A DNA stretch of 64,000 nt from Liopterus haemorrhoidalis (GCA_963971575.1 OZ020611.1:183348535-183412534); one strand, 5' to 3'; positions 43,902 to 54,811 are shown, numbered from the stretch's first letter. Notes: generated by a model from the sequence alone, not told the origin. Numbers and translations: made by a program.

Positions 43902-44483
43902 TAAGGTGACCATATGTCCCGAATTTGCCGGGACAGTCTCGAATTTCTGCCATGCATCCCGAATTTTTTCAGAGGCAATATTTGTCCCAAATTCGGGTCC
44001 CGTTTATTAGAAATGAAACTTAATTTCAATATTTATTTTAAATATATATCAACTAAATTTATTTTTACAAAACTTTCCTTGATGAACAGCTTTTGGACTA
44101 GTGACAAGACTGAACTTAGCTACATTAAAAGCAATATTACTGATTAAAGTAAATTATAATAAAACTATGCGGATTTTTATAAAATGCTTATTCAAAGCAA
44201 AATAGGCCTATTCAAAAAGATCCATAAAATATAAAAAGTTTTCTACTGAGTAATTTTAAAGAATAAATTTTGCATTCATTTAAAAAAAATACTGTGATTT
44301 TAATAATGTTCCTTTTAATAATATAATAAGTTAAGTATCTGTGATTTGAAATTATAATTATTTATTGTATAATTCGTATTTAAAAAAATGATTTAAACAA
44401 TTATATTTGAATAATAATCCCCCCCCCCCCTCCGACTATAAGCTCCCGACACGAATTTTGAACTAGAAAATATGGTCACCTTA
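43902..44483. mobile_element. TIR element, TAAGGTGACCATAT ends
   Basis: The left end TAAGGTGACCATATGTCCCG and right end, as reverse complement, TAAGGTGACCATATTTTCTAG share 14 bp. ATATTAAA and ATATTAAC flank it (7 of 8), consistent with a hAT-type duplication with one later change. 582 bp without transposase; contains a C-tract at 44,419-44,430. An inverted relative ends at 37,827. The 77-codon frame at its left is the TIR region. Confidence 0.75.
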
Positions 44484-44491
44484 ATATTAAC

Positions 44492-45180
44492 TAACTTACT
44501 ACCTTACTAAAAATAAATTTGCCGTATATAAAATGTTCATTATTCCTGGATAAGTCCGCATGCTCGTCACATTACACATGGCGTGCAATAGAAACGACTT
44601 TATGTATTTACAGTTGGACATACAATGTATTTATTATTAGATAGTCGTAGATAAACCTATTTCTTTAAATATTCTATGTCATTGGCATTATTTTAAACAA
44701 AAATGATATTCAAGAACACCTGCAACTTAACAATTTTTAAAAAATGTCTTTAATACATATTTAATATCATATTCATGTAACCACCATAAAGTTTTCTTTA
44801 AAAAACATGTTTTATGATAAATAGTACACGTGTGGGCATAACAATAGATACAATACATAACAATAACACTAATATCTCGAAACTTTAGAATAACAAGTAA
44901 ATCGCCCTGGAAATATTCAATTCATATCATTTTAGAAAAATATTCCCACAATACAGAAAGTGACTGTTTTGAAAACATGTGATTTGTATTCCCCTCGTTC
45001 TCGACTATACCCACATACACGTTCCGATACCAAATATAATATACAAATTATTAACATATACAATAACCGACACAATGGATATTGCTTTTATAATTGAATA
45101 TTAAAAAGTAATAGTAAAAATCAAAATAATATTACTCTATGTATATATTGGGTTGTTACATAACTCAATACTAATATTCA
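44492..45180. other. AT-rich, nothing recognised
   Basis: No supported frame or repeat. Confidence 0.6.
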
Positions 45181-45212
45181 ATAAAATATACATTCTAAAA
45201 GAACTTTTACTA

Positions 45213-45430
45213 TCAAATGTACTGTCCATTATTTTCTATCACTTTGGACAAACGCTCAGGCAATTTCATAATGCCATCTCTCCAAAAGTTCCGTCGTTGC
45301 TCTCGAAAAATCTGTAGAGGTGAATTTTGATATCGTCCACAGATGCGAAATTTTTTCCGTTAAGGGAATTTTGTAGAGAACGGAACAAGTGGTAGTCGGA
45401 GCATATGGTCCAGAGATCGCACCATCCGAC
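45213..45430 (-). pseudogene. mariner transposase C-terminal remnant
   Basis: The minus strand encodes SDYHLFRSLQNSLNGKNFAS, then VDDIKIHLY; after a frame change it gives FREQRRNFWRDGIMKLPERL and finally ENNGQYI and a stop. The block (AP)SDYHLFRSLQ includes the third catalytic aspartate of D,D34D mariner transposases, and (F)xxGIxKLPERWxKVxxxxGQYF is the conserved C-terminus. It belongs to a different mariner branch from the 28.98-kb remnant (FLFPKLK type). Everything upstream is lost. Confidence 0.85.
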
Positions 45431-45460
45431 TTCCATTTGTTCTGCTTTCTACAAAATTGG

Positions 45461-45965
45461 ACCTGGGCCCTCTTGGTGCCCCTTACCTTTTCAGAGACCC
45501 AAGGTGCTCCAGTGTTGCGAGGTCCTTAACCTTTTCAGGGCAACTGGTTACTCCTGCTAACCAAAAATTATTTCTCATGTTCTTAGTAATTTTTAGTAAT
45601 AATCATAGTGTAAGATGTGTTGCCTTAATACGGAATTTAATGTTGTTACAGTTTAATTTGTTTGCATCTTCCTGAAGATCATTTTGCGTAGCTAATAATA
45701 GTAAATCATTTTTAGCAATATAAATGTATTTAGAAATTAATTCTTAACTTTGTCCGTAAAGGGTTAATGCCAACTTGTTTAGTGTTTAGTTTAGTACTTA
45801 AAACGGGTAAATAAACTGAAATTTGTTTAACATTTGAATTTACACAGATTTCAGGATTTCGCGGGTATATAATAAGTGAAGGCGGCATGCTGAGTGTGTA
45901 GGACAAATTTTGCTTTGTAGTAATCACCGCAAAATGAACGATATTTTTAAAACAATTTATCGTCT
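45461..45965. other. no gene recognised
   Basis: Short frames at 45,457-45,675 and 45,730-45,927 show no domain. Confidence 0.5.
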
Positions 45966-45969
45966 GGTA

Positions 45970-46908
45970 AACTAAGAGCTTTAAAAATAAATTTTATGTT
46001 AAAATATTTTTTTGTTAATTTTAATTCGAATACCTAATACCATTATTTAGGTTTCGAAATATGTGCAGTATTTTTTTTTTTTTTATAATGCAGGGTTCGT
46101 TAAGATTTTGAAAATTGTCCCTATGGCTTCCATTGATTGTTTTAAGTCATATGCTCCGTCCCTCTGGTTTCGTATACATGACACATAGAATGAAAATATA
46201 ATTCCAACAATCCCAACTGGTTATTAAATTTACGTTTTTAAAAATTAAATGCAAATATAACTAGAATTTTGACAAAATAATTTAAACAAAATAAAAATGG
46301 AAAAAAAAAACAAAAAATTAAATTATCTCCTCTGCCCGGGAGCGAACCCTAGTTTGCTGCGTAACAAGCTAAGCATCAGACTAGGATACGTCTTCTAGTA
46401 TAGTGTGTAAATAACTAAAAATTTTGTAAAAAAACACAAAAAATGCGTTATTTTCCAAAAACATAATCTGATAAAAAATTCCTGTTGTACTATTCTGGTT
46501 CACACCAATGTACATTACTTAGAATTTTTTCAGATTTTTAGTTTAAACTATCTGGGCTACAGGGTGTGGGACAAAAATGTTTTTGCACAATTTTGGCAAA
46601 AATCGCATCAAAATAATTTATTTTGCAAAAATTAAATTTTGATGGTTAATCCACGTACTAATTGCTACGTACTAATGTACTTTCATTTAATACCCAACTC
46701 AAAATTTAATTTTTTTTTTTTTTTTCGATGAGTTGATATTTGTTTATATTTTTAGGGGTATATGTTTTTTAGATGTTGTAGTATTTTTCCTATGTGCGAG
46801 TCAAAGAGTTTGGCTACAATTTTTACCGAACAGACAGACAGACAGGTAGACAGGGTTTTTTGGTCATACCTACCAAACCCTAAAAAGACAAAAATGAATT
46901 ACTTGGAG
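45970..46908. repeat. repeat F, copy 1 (~940 bp)
   Basis: Collinear with 56,270-57,255 along its length ('aattttaattcgaata', 'gattttgaaaattg', 'atctgggctacagggt', 'aatttttaccgaacagacag', 'ttttggtcatacctac'). At 46,325-46,395 it holds a tRNA-like segment on the minus strand with B box GGGTTCGCTCCCGG. A deletion relative to copy 2 removes the 'aagcatgccaaatttcaact' region. No frame is conserved between copies, so the repeat is non-coding. Confidence 0.8.
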
Positions 46909-47940
46909 GACCAAAATGCATAAGGGTTTGGAATAAAACACTTAAAAGTGGTGACTCCAGGTGCAAGAGGGGGCATTTGCCCCCTCTTCCCCTTACTGTG
47001 GGCGCCCTTGGCATTATATGTAGATTTTTCTTAATAATTGTTAAACAAGTTAAATACAATTATAAACGCTTTTAAATCAACAGTTGTGTCTAATTTTAAA
47101 ACCATCAAATAAGAAAAAAACCCAAATGATTAAATATTCCCCTCACATATACCCACATAGCCTGATATCAAACATAATATGAAAACAAATTATTTAACGT
47201 ATACAATAAGTTTATATGCACATGCGTTCATCGAGTTCATAACTCACGATGTAGGCTTTCCTAATATTAGTATTCTGTATGTCACAGCAGAGTCAGACAA
47301 CAGCACGGCGTCAAGCAACTCTGACAGTATACGGGCAAGGCCCACCTGCGTTGAAACAAAAAATACTGTCGCCACAATACTGTCATAACGTACAACGTTA
47401 GCTTTGATGAATTATAGAAGATGACTCCTTCATTGACACCTTAAATATTTTTTGTTTTATTTATGTATTTTAATTTTTGTTAAACATCTTTTTGGACTTT
47501 TTTCTTCGGTGTAGAGTGATAAAATCAGGGATGAGACTGTCAGACGATAGTTTATGTTTACTGTTAATGTGCAGATTTTAAATTTTGGAATATTTTTTTT
47601 TTGTACAGTTTAAGATAAATTTTGAACGAAGTATAGTATTATAAATATACCTATATGAACTGCTATTTTGATAATTTCTTAACTTTGATCAACACTTTAT
47701 ATTAAATATATTATTATTATTATTATTTATTACGAAATTAATATTCATGTACAAATAAAATTACATTTCAAAAATACATATCAATATATAATCAATTTTC
47801 GTATTTAGACTTACCAGGAGAATAACATTATAATTCTTTTCAAAATATTACTACTTTCAAATAACAAAATAAGGTAAATATTTTTGAATCTCTTTAAAAC
47901 GAAATTCTTGTCTAGAAACACCAAGGTAAGGATCTACGCC
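46909..47940. other. no gene; one G/C palindrome
   Basis: AGAGGGGGCA-TTT-GCCCCCTCT (about 46,968-46,990) is a strong hairpin inside a possible hAT remnant ('actccaggtgc' to 'gggcgccctt'). A (TTA)n run is at 47,711-47,728. The 69-codon frame at 47,179-47,388 has no domain. Confidence 0.5.
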
Positions 47941-47945
47941 CAATA

Positions 47946-48191
47946 CTGGCGCGCACTCAGGGTTGGTCACTGGCTTGACCCCCCCCCCCAACTGCTCCAA
48001 AAATACGTAGTTTTTACCTGTTTTTGTCGCCCCCCAAGAGCTTTGAAAACATGTGGTTGTTACGCGTTTTGGTCAAAATACAAGTGAGGTCTTTTTTTGG
48101 TCATCACTTGTATTTTAGAAGTGAGAACCTTTTTAATAATTTCGTCGTTTGAGTCTCCCCCCTCCAAGAAAAATCCCCGGGTGCACCCCTG
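47946..48191. mobile_element. hAT MITE with hairpin unit
   Basis: Left end CTGGCGCGCACTCAGG; right end, as reverse complement, CAGGGGTGCACCCGGGG. GCCCAATA and GTCCAATA flank it (7 of 8). Inside are a C-tract and one stem-loop (ATCACTTGTATTTTAGAAGTG) between T-runs. 246 bp. It resembles the 32.9-kb element in general plan. The frames at 47,884-48,087 and 48,097-48,291 are chance. Confidence 0.75.
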
Positions 48192-48404
48192 GTCCAATAT
48201 TTATGCACATCTTCTAAATATGGACCTTAACAAAGTGAGATGGGCAACGCATCACAAATTTGAAGAAAATCGTCTCTGTGAACTTCTTTGATCTTATTTG
48301 AACTTCTTTTTTTCTGTCTTTGTTTCAAACTTGGAAAGACATCATCTGAAACACTTTTGTAAACGAAACTTTCGTAGATCTTATGAGGAATGAGGATGAA
48401 TTGT

Positions 48405-49165
48405 GTGTATAAAATGGTTTGGGCGTTTTAAAAATGATAGAAATTCAATAAAAAATAATGAGTTCATGTAAGACTTCACTTTCGAAAAGTAATGGCAAAG
48501 TTGCCTAGGTTCGTGTTCCAATCGACGATTGACTATTGCTGGAGAGGTTGTGAAAAAAAAAGGAATATCATACGGGTTTTGTCAGGAAATTTTGACCAAT
48601 GTCGATAGTCACGATAATGAAGTCAGTTAATCAATGGGTCAAGCAGTTTTTAGCGAAGAACAAAGTCCTTTTCGTTCTCCACCATACAATTTTCGGAAAA
48701 GATGCTTTGAATCGCACTGTGTACTTTGAATGGTTCGGGCGTTTTAAAAAGATGATCGATCAAAGATGAAAGATCGACCTTCTATTTATAAAACAGACGA
48801 AAAGATTATCCAGGTTGAAGTATTAATCCATAACAATCGACTATTGACAGTTGGGAGCATCCAGAAGAAATAAGAATATCATGTGGGTCACGAAAACGCG
48901 CCAAATCACACTTCGTTTTAATTTAGCAGTTTTTCGAAGTCACTCTAGGGACCGAGAGTGACTCGACCATACTAACCTGAATTGTGTGATTTTTTAGAGG
49001 GTCTAAAGGACGCCTTATAAAAAACAATTGAAGAGAAAAAAGATAAAGCTGATCTAAAAACGATTCCAAGTACCTGCAAAATGTGTTTCCAAAATTCAAG
49101 AGAAAGACAGTATTTCAAAGATAATAATTTAAATGCAAAATAATTTTTTATTCATTTTTGTCACG
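48405..49165 (+). pseudogene. mariner transposase, duplicated N-part plus C-terminus
   Basis: 48,405-48,600 encodes, across frames, a WFGRFKND segment and SNRRLTIAGEVVKKKGISYG, then FCQEILTN. Then 48,715-48,900 starts again with YFEWFGRFK and continues DRPSIYKTDEKIIQVEVLIH, NNRLLTVGSIQKK. These are two successive copies of the same helix-turn-helix region (EWFxRFKxGR, GRPSTxxTDENI, RRLTIxEIAEELGISYG, CQxILT). The end, around 49,010-49,135, reads TIEEKKDKADLKTIP, CKMCFQNSRE and YFKDNNLN, matching the mariner C-terminus. The catalytic centre is deleted. Many stops. Confidence 0.75.
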
Positions 49166-49200
49166 CCAGTCCACGACAAAAATCAAACTTTGCATTATGC

Positions 49201-49812
49201 TGAGGTTACACAATGCCAGTAACTCGTACGAGTTACTAAAACCGAGTACTAAAGGCAAGCATTTCGCAGTTTACACGAAAATCCAGTAATTCGTCCATGT
49301 ACAGCGTTAAAATCTTTAATATGCATTGCGCCCACAACATTTCTTATTGCTTCATCTCGACCTTGTTTGTTTCCAAAACTTAGCAGTTGTGTATTACACA
49401 GACATTCATTTTCTCGATAAAATTCGACAAATTTCGCGGTAGAGCTTTCTATGCATTTTACTGCCATTTTCAATGCCCATTTGATAAACTGTAATCCAGT
49501 CTGCGAGAATTTAATAATTGAATTTTAAATCCGCCAAATCCACCTGCAGATTACAAACAATGCACCAAACTGTCTGCATTAAAATCACATATTTACACAC
49601 GTTTAGTACTCAAGAAAGTGGTAGTGGGAGTAGCAGTCCAGTTAATAGGATTGCTTTCTATATTCTCATATGTATACTAAAATATAATATGTTTATACAT
49701 ATATGTTTATATTATATTATAATGGAAGATAGTAGTAAAATATGTGTTCAAAATAATATTTTACTGCTTGGTTTTAGCAACTCGTACGACTTACTGGCAC
49801 CGTGTAACCTTA
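49201..49812. mobile_element. TIR element carrying a MADF fragment
   Basis: The inverted repeats are about 48 bp long: left TGAGGTTACACAATGCCAGT, then AACTCGTACGAGTT and CTAAAACC; right, as reverse complement, the same order with few differences (GGTTACACGGTGCCAGTA, GTCGTACGAGTTG, CTAAAACC). The palindrome ACTCGTACGAGT is in both. Total length is 612 bp. The minus strand holds a MADF-domain fragment. Long TIRs plus a MADF gene suggest a PIF/Harbinger-like origin, but no transposase or clear 3-bp duplication is present. Confidence 0.75.
49249..49473 (-). pseudogene. MADF-domain protein fragment
   Basis: The 74-residue frame reads AKFVEFYRENECLCNTQLLS, then FGNKQGRDEAIRNVVGAMHI and KDFNAVHGRITGF. 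This follows MADF closely: FIxxYRxxxCLWN, Y.NxxxRxxALxxIxxxM, then a DF(x)VxxVKxKI helix. The usual LW is LC here, one base from tryptophan. The frame is intact, opens with ATG and stops inside the left TIR, so about the first two thirds of the ~85-residue domain remain. MADF domains bind DNA; in this context the protein would be a transposon accessory factor rather than a host regulator. Confidence 0.75.
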
Positions 49813-51818
49813 GTTCAAAGGGATATTGGTGTCCAATATACTTCGTTTCAATATAAGCACCACCTTTTTAACTTTATCACATATCCAGGACCCGCTGTAC
49901 TCTATAACCTCGATAGAAGAGAACTGTCTAGCCATATCTAAACAATATTGAAATATATATTAATAGCATTATTAGATTTTAATTTGATTCGATTTTTATA
50001 AACAAAATCTTAATTTAAAATCGACCAGACATAAACAAATACACATTTATGATTTTGTTCCAAAAAGCCATCACCGAATCTATTAATTTTTCAGAAATGA
50101 AATGTAGGTTAAATAAACCACTAGAATGACATTAATCCACATATTATTTATCTGAAAACTAAATTAAATTTAAATTATAAAAATGTATTGATTTTCTGAC
50201 ATACGTTCAAACAAATGGACTGACAGTCTTTGAAAAGATTCTAATTGATCTGCCATTATTGGCAATACCAAATCAATTGGTATACCAATATTATGACGTA
50301 ATTAATTATTTAATACTAATTATAAATTAATGGTATTTAAATTTGCACATGATTTTTCGTGTTTTTCATGATAAATGATAGAAAAACAATTGAATCATTT
50401 AATTAGCCTAGTTTAGCTTTGGTTTTGTAAACTAATTAAAATATTTTATTGCTCAAATACAATGTAGGTAGAACTATTTTTATCTTTACGGTATAAAATT
50501 AATTTATTAGAGTTTTATTATACACTGTAATTGTGAAATATCATTTATCTTCACACGTCCAAATGTTCTAACAAAACAGTTGTAAATTTTAGAAGATTCG
50601 TGAAATCTGAATCTTCCAATTGTTTCCCGAGAACCATAAACTGAATAGCTTTAAATCTCGAGGTAAATGACCTTCGGGTTTTTGTTTGAATGAAATAGAT
50701 CATTTTTAACCACCTGTATTTAAAAATGAGCGTTGTAGGACATGTAAACCAGTTGTTTACACGTGCGAGATAGGCATTTACTGTTTTATATGAGATATTT
50801 ATAGCATGTAGTGAATCATATTGCTACATTGTGATATTATATTTATTATATTCAGTGTAGAAATTCTAAAGTAGACTTGAAATACAGCAATTTTTGTGTT
50901 ATTATTTATCACAAGTAGCAGATTTGATACATTAATATTTATAATTAAAGAACTAATATTTATAACTTATATATAAGTACAATAATTTATCGTTTTATGA
51001 CTAAAATGAAAAATATTATTAATTTAATTAACATATTTAATAGAAAACCGTATTACGAAAACTATTTTGAACGTGTTTATAACGAAACCAAGTCTTGGCC
51101 AATTCTGACATATTTTTTATTCTATAAGATTTTGGATAATATCCATAATAATAATTAATTAAAAGTCCAATCTAAGTACACGTTTAATTTTCACCGTTGA
51201 ACGACAAACATGAGCCTTTCGCTCCGCATCTTTAGATTCTTGTTTTTATTAAATGGTGTCTCCATGTGTCCAAGATTTAAACAAAGTATCCAGTATGGAT
51301 TTTTGTTGTTCTTTATTTAACCCTTTGAACCCCACGTTTCCACCGGTGGCTCACACTATGCTGATAACCCATCGGAGGATACATGGGACTGGACGTGATG
51401 ATTTTCCTGTGGAATTGTCAAATGAGCCAATTGTGATTTTTGTTTTATTAAAGAAGTAAATTAAATTAGTTGGCACTGTATCTGGCATCTTTAAGATCAT
51501 ACCTGAAATAAAATTATTACTAAAAACAAAATCATATATTAATTTAGTTTCAGATTAATCTTCTCCCGTGAATGCTTTAAAATTGCTTTATACTTATTTT
51601 TTAATATATCTGGAAAATGTAAAAAGACACTGCATCTTTACCCCCACGGCACCTAAAACCCACAGCAGTACAAAATCTTGGAGTGTTTTACGTTTTAATA
51701 AATAATTCCATAAGCATCAATGTACTGGTTGTCCTACAACCATTTTTAAATGCTCGTTTGACATTTGTGACGTCACACTAAAATAATTTATAAAAATTTA
51801 TGCTAAATAGTGTAGAGC
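49813..51818. other. 2 kb AT-rich DNA without recognised features
   Basis: The frame at 51,253-51,459 has no domain. No repeat or RNA-like segment was noticed. Confidence 0.5.
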
Positions 51819-51825
51819 AATGGTT

Positions 51826-51860
51826 CCCAAATTTCTTTGCGGAACCCTTATACAATTTTG
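51826..51860. mobile_element. hAT-type end fragment
   Basis: CAATGGTTCCCAAATTTCTT followed by TGCGGAACCC is a widespread hAT-type terminus. Neither the opposite end nor a duplication was found. Confidence 0.4.
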
Positions 51861-52149
51861 CAAAGATTGTGGAACTCTTGCCGTACTTTTTTTCGGACAA
51901 CCACACCCAATTTTAATTAAGGCATTAAATGAAAAAATAATAATAATTTATAAAATTAAGTGTGAATTTCACACTTTTCAACTTTCGTAGCCAATTAAGA
52001 AATTGAAAGAGAACAAGACTCTCATTAGTTTGAGCGCCGTATGCAAAATAACCAATGGCTCAAAAATATTTCGAGGTTAATTCTTAAGCACGATGAGGTT
52101 CGTCACTAGGGCGTCGCAAAACCACGGGCGCAACTCTCCACCATTTTTT

Positions 52150-52330
52150 TATTTTTGAATTCATCTTCTTTTTTGCTCATTGGAGTTTGGATTTCTATAT
52201 TTGAGTCCATCAGCTACTTTGGATTCCCTTTTTTTACTTATCACCTAGTTTGGATTCTTTTTTGCTTTTGCTCATCAGCTAGTTTACTTTTTTTTTTCAT
52301 TAGCTTAGATATATTTTTTTGCTAGCTTCG
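52150..52330. repeat. degenerate ~45-bp tandem units with T-runs
   Basis: Successive phrases 'ctcattggagtttggattt', 'catcagctactttggattc', 'atcacctagtttggattc' and 'catcagctagtttac' alternate with T-runs. The layout recalls the hairpin/oligo-T array at 12.4 kb, but the arms no longer pair. Confidence 0.5.
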
Positions 52331-52904
52331 TCTTTCGAAATAGAAGCCCAAAATATGCGAGAGGGGTTAAATTGGACACTTGCCATCGACACTTAATACC
52401 CTCGTTATAGCCCTGCTAAGCATAGAAGAAAGTCAAGATAACCAGCAAGAAGCTGTGTTCAAGATGTATGGAAGACAACGGAGGCAATAAGTTTCCAAGA
52501 GGACGACTGCTAGATAGGGTCGCCTGTAGAAGAAAAAGCGACAAACCAGGTGGTTTAATGCGATTGGGTGCCTTATTACTGGCGCTTAATTCAAATGCCA
52601 TCAGCAGACAGTACAAAAAATTCCCTTGGGCTGAATAAACTCTATCCCTCGCTTTCAAAGTTCAATGTTATTAATCGTTATTAATAGACACGTAACAATA
52701 ATTCTCGCCTTTATAGGAGGTAATTAATATGAGCAGTAGTGGTATATTTAATGCTGTAGATTAGTGTTATTTGACGGATGTGTACATAAGTTAGAAGAAT
52801 TCAAAGCTTGCCACGCTCGCGCACAACCGTAACAAATGAGTGCGAGTAACTCTTATGACTTGTGGCTGGTCGTATGCCGCAATTAGCATCACTGCGTCTG
52901 CTGC

Positions 52905-52940
52905 TTATACCAGACACGTTTTACAGCGCCCAGCGTCAGT
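52905..52940 (+). promoter_or_regulatory. candidate core promoter (TATA-like plus Inr)
   Basis: TTATAC at 52,905-52,910 lies about 32 bases before the A of TCAGTT (52,936-52,941), which matches the arthropod initiator TCAGT. The surrounding 52,800-52,935 is GC-richer than average. It is 240 bp upstream of the coding exon at 53.2 kb. Both motifs are short and could occur by chance. Confidence 0.3.
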
Positions 52941-53176
52941 TAACCAACTACGTATTTTTTAATTACGACCACATTAACCATGATATATAATTATGTTTAT
53001 CAAAACATTGCAACTGAATATTTTAAGTATGATTTTATTTTATTACGACTGGCGTTTTATGAAGGATACAGTGATTCATTACTAAAATAATAAATTAAAA
53101 TTTGTTTAAAAGTATTACGACGAAGTCACTGTAGCACTTTATAATTTTCTAATACATTCGCCATATTATAATACAG

Positions 53177-53577
53177 TGAGGCCTCCTACGGAGAACTTTT
53201 CGTATCAGGAACCCGGGTTGAAATTGAAGTATTCTATGAGATGTTACTGTACTTTAAACACTCCAAGAGGCGACCGCGAAAATTCTACGCTAATCGAACG
53301 TCGAACATCGAAAAAAATGTTTCCTCAGAGAAGGAGAAAGGAAAACATCACTAAAGATCCAATGCCTTCAGATACTATCAAGGAGATCCTTCAGGACTGG
53401 AATAAGCTTCACAACAGGCTGTTGGAATGGCACACTAAGAGAGCTAAAGCGAACAGAGTAAGGGACTTCTACAATGATATAGCGCTTCACTACTTTAGGA
53501 GTCTTATTAAAGAAGTAAGGGATGCACTGAATCCCTTACTCAGCAGACTGAAATATTTATTTGTGAAAAATTTTTAG
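53177..53577 (+). CDS. candidate terminal exon of a host gene, product unknown
   Basis: The reading frame is open from 53,110 to TAG at 53,575-53,577 but contains no ATG before 53,239. An acceptor-like CATATTATAATACAG ends at 53,176, so I prefer a phase-1 3' exon starting at 53,177 over a start at GTG. Codon composition is balanced (GAC, CTG, GGC, AAG, CAC) in a strongly AT-rich region, unlike chance frames nearby. The product is basic with an arginine/lysine-rich middle (MFPQRRRKENI), then a predicted helical, amphipathic end (IKEILQDWNKLHNRLLEWH, YNDIALHYFRSLIKEV, LLSRLKYLF). No domain is recognised, and no signal peptide or membrane segment is seen in this part. An alternative is a single-exon gene starting at Met 53,239. 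Upstream exons were not found. Confidence 0.5.
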
Positions 53578-53632
53578 CTAAAAAATACTTTATTAATTTA
53601 TTTCTTATATGTTATATTAGAATATGGTTATA

Positions 53633-53638
53633 AATAAA
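53633..53638 (+). terminator. poly(A) signal AATAAA
   Basis: AATAAA 56 bases after the TAG of the 53.2-kb exon, in the expected place for a short 3' UTR. The hexamer is common in AT-rich DNA, so it supports but does not prove the gene. Confidence 0.45.
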
Positions 53639-53779
53639 TACTTTGAATCAGTCAAATGTATTAAGTATAAATTATAGTACACAATGGGTTGAAAATTAAA
53701 AAAAAAACGATATAAAACTGCTGAATGCAGCCTTATTTTGTGCAACATAACAGGGAGAGTTCGGACGTAAGTACATATA

Positions 53780-54187
53780 AAGTCTGTTCCAAACGGTTAG
53801 GCGGAACTAGATTTTGCAATTTAGTTACTTTCATCGCTTAAATCGTGCTTTTCGGCTGTTTTGTTTAAGCTTTGTAAATCATACTTACAATAAACATTTT
53901 TTGGTTAAGGTTAATATCATTTTAAAATGTTATTTTCTTTATATTTTGATTTTTTGTGTCATTCTTAATACAAATTTCCTATTTATTTATTTTTTTGTCA
54001 TTAAAATATATAAAAATAATAATTTAATTTTGACATAGGTCATTCGTTTCCATGGTTTCATTGTTGTAATTTTAAATTTTGACATTCTAACGTGAAAAAT
54101 GAAATAACCCAAGCAAGGTCCCTTGTCGTGACAACCTAAAAGAACGAAATTCCCATTTAGTTCCACCTAAGCGTTTGAAACAGACTG
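53780..54187. mobile_element. MITE M2, full-length copy 2 (408 bp)
   Basis: Ends AAGTCTGTTCCAAACGG and, as reverse complement, CAGTCTGTTTCAAACGC, then TTAGGCGG/TTAGGTGG inward; TA on both sides. Collinear with 8,325-8,731 throughout ('ttaaatcgtgcttttcggc', 'aataacccaagcaaggtccc'). The 74-codon frame at 53,814 is within it and is not a gene. Confidence 0.9.
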
Positions 54188-54811
54188 TAGTGTTTACGCG
54201 TTAGAACGGGTTATGTCGAGTACGCGGCAACGCCAGGGCGTATGATATATGCCAGTTTGGCTACATACTGAAAGTCAGCTTATTTGAACTCACCGGTAGT
54301 GTTTACAGCTGCGTTTAGGTGTATTTTTTATTTCCTTTATGGTCGGATCTCTGTATTCGCTCAAATATAGTTTTCATACGTATTTATTAATTTTAGGGTT
54401 TTAGAAATAACTAACGAATTTATGAATTAACAGAAAGTAATGGAAAAAATTACTTATTGACAAAAGTAGACCCTAACCTGAAACTTAAAAGCCTTAGAAA
54501 ATGTCATTAAAAACTACAATCGATCCTTGACATTCACGAGAATATATTTGCCTACATGCATTTGTTTTCATTGCATCCTTTGATCAGAAAGTTTCGTCAT
54601 GCCACTGCTAAAAATTGAGAAAACAATCAGCAGAGGGTACATATTTCAGTGTAAAAAAGCAGAAGAAATAGGCCGAAGGACTTGATGAACTGAAGTTTCT
54701 GAACATGTAGTTCTATACCAATTAATTTATTTCCCATTATCCTATGGGAAATTTTGTTTCGTACTGAAAGAATTAAGTTCGTGGTATGAGGCCGCACTGT
54801 ATTAGAGTATT
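54188..54811. other. AT-rich, nothing recognised
   Basis: No supported frame or repeat. Confidence 0.55.

Noticed and set aside
52350..52680. LINE tail around 52.39-52.66 kb (arginine-rich frames, minus-strand 80-codon frame)
   Set aside because: Some resemblance to LINE C-terminal basic regions, but no ordered motif such as GHxxR or RGRPxxRW could be identified in one strand.
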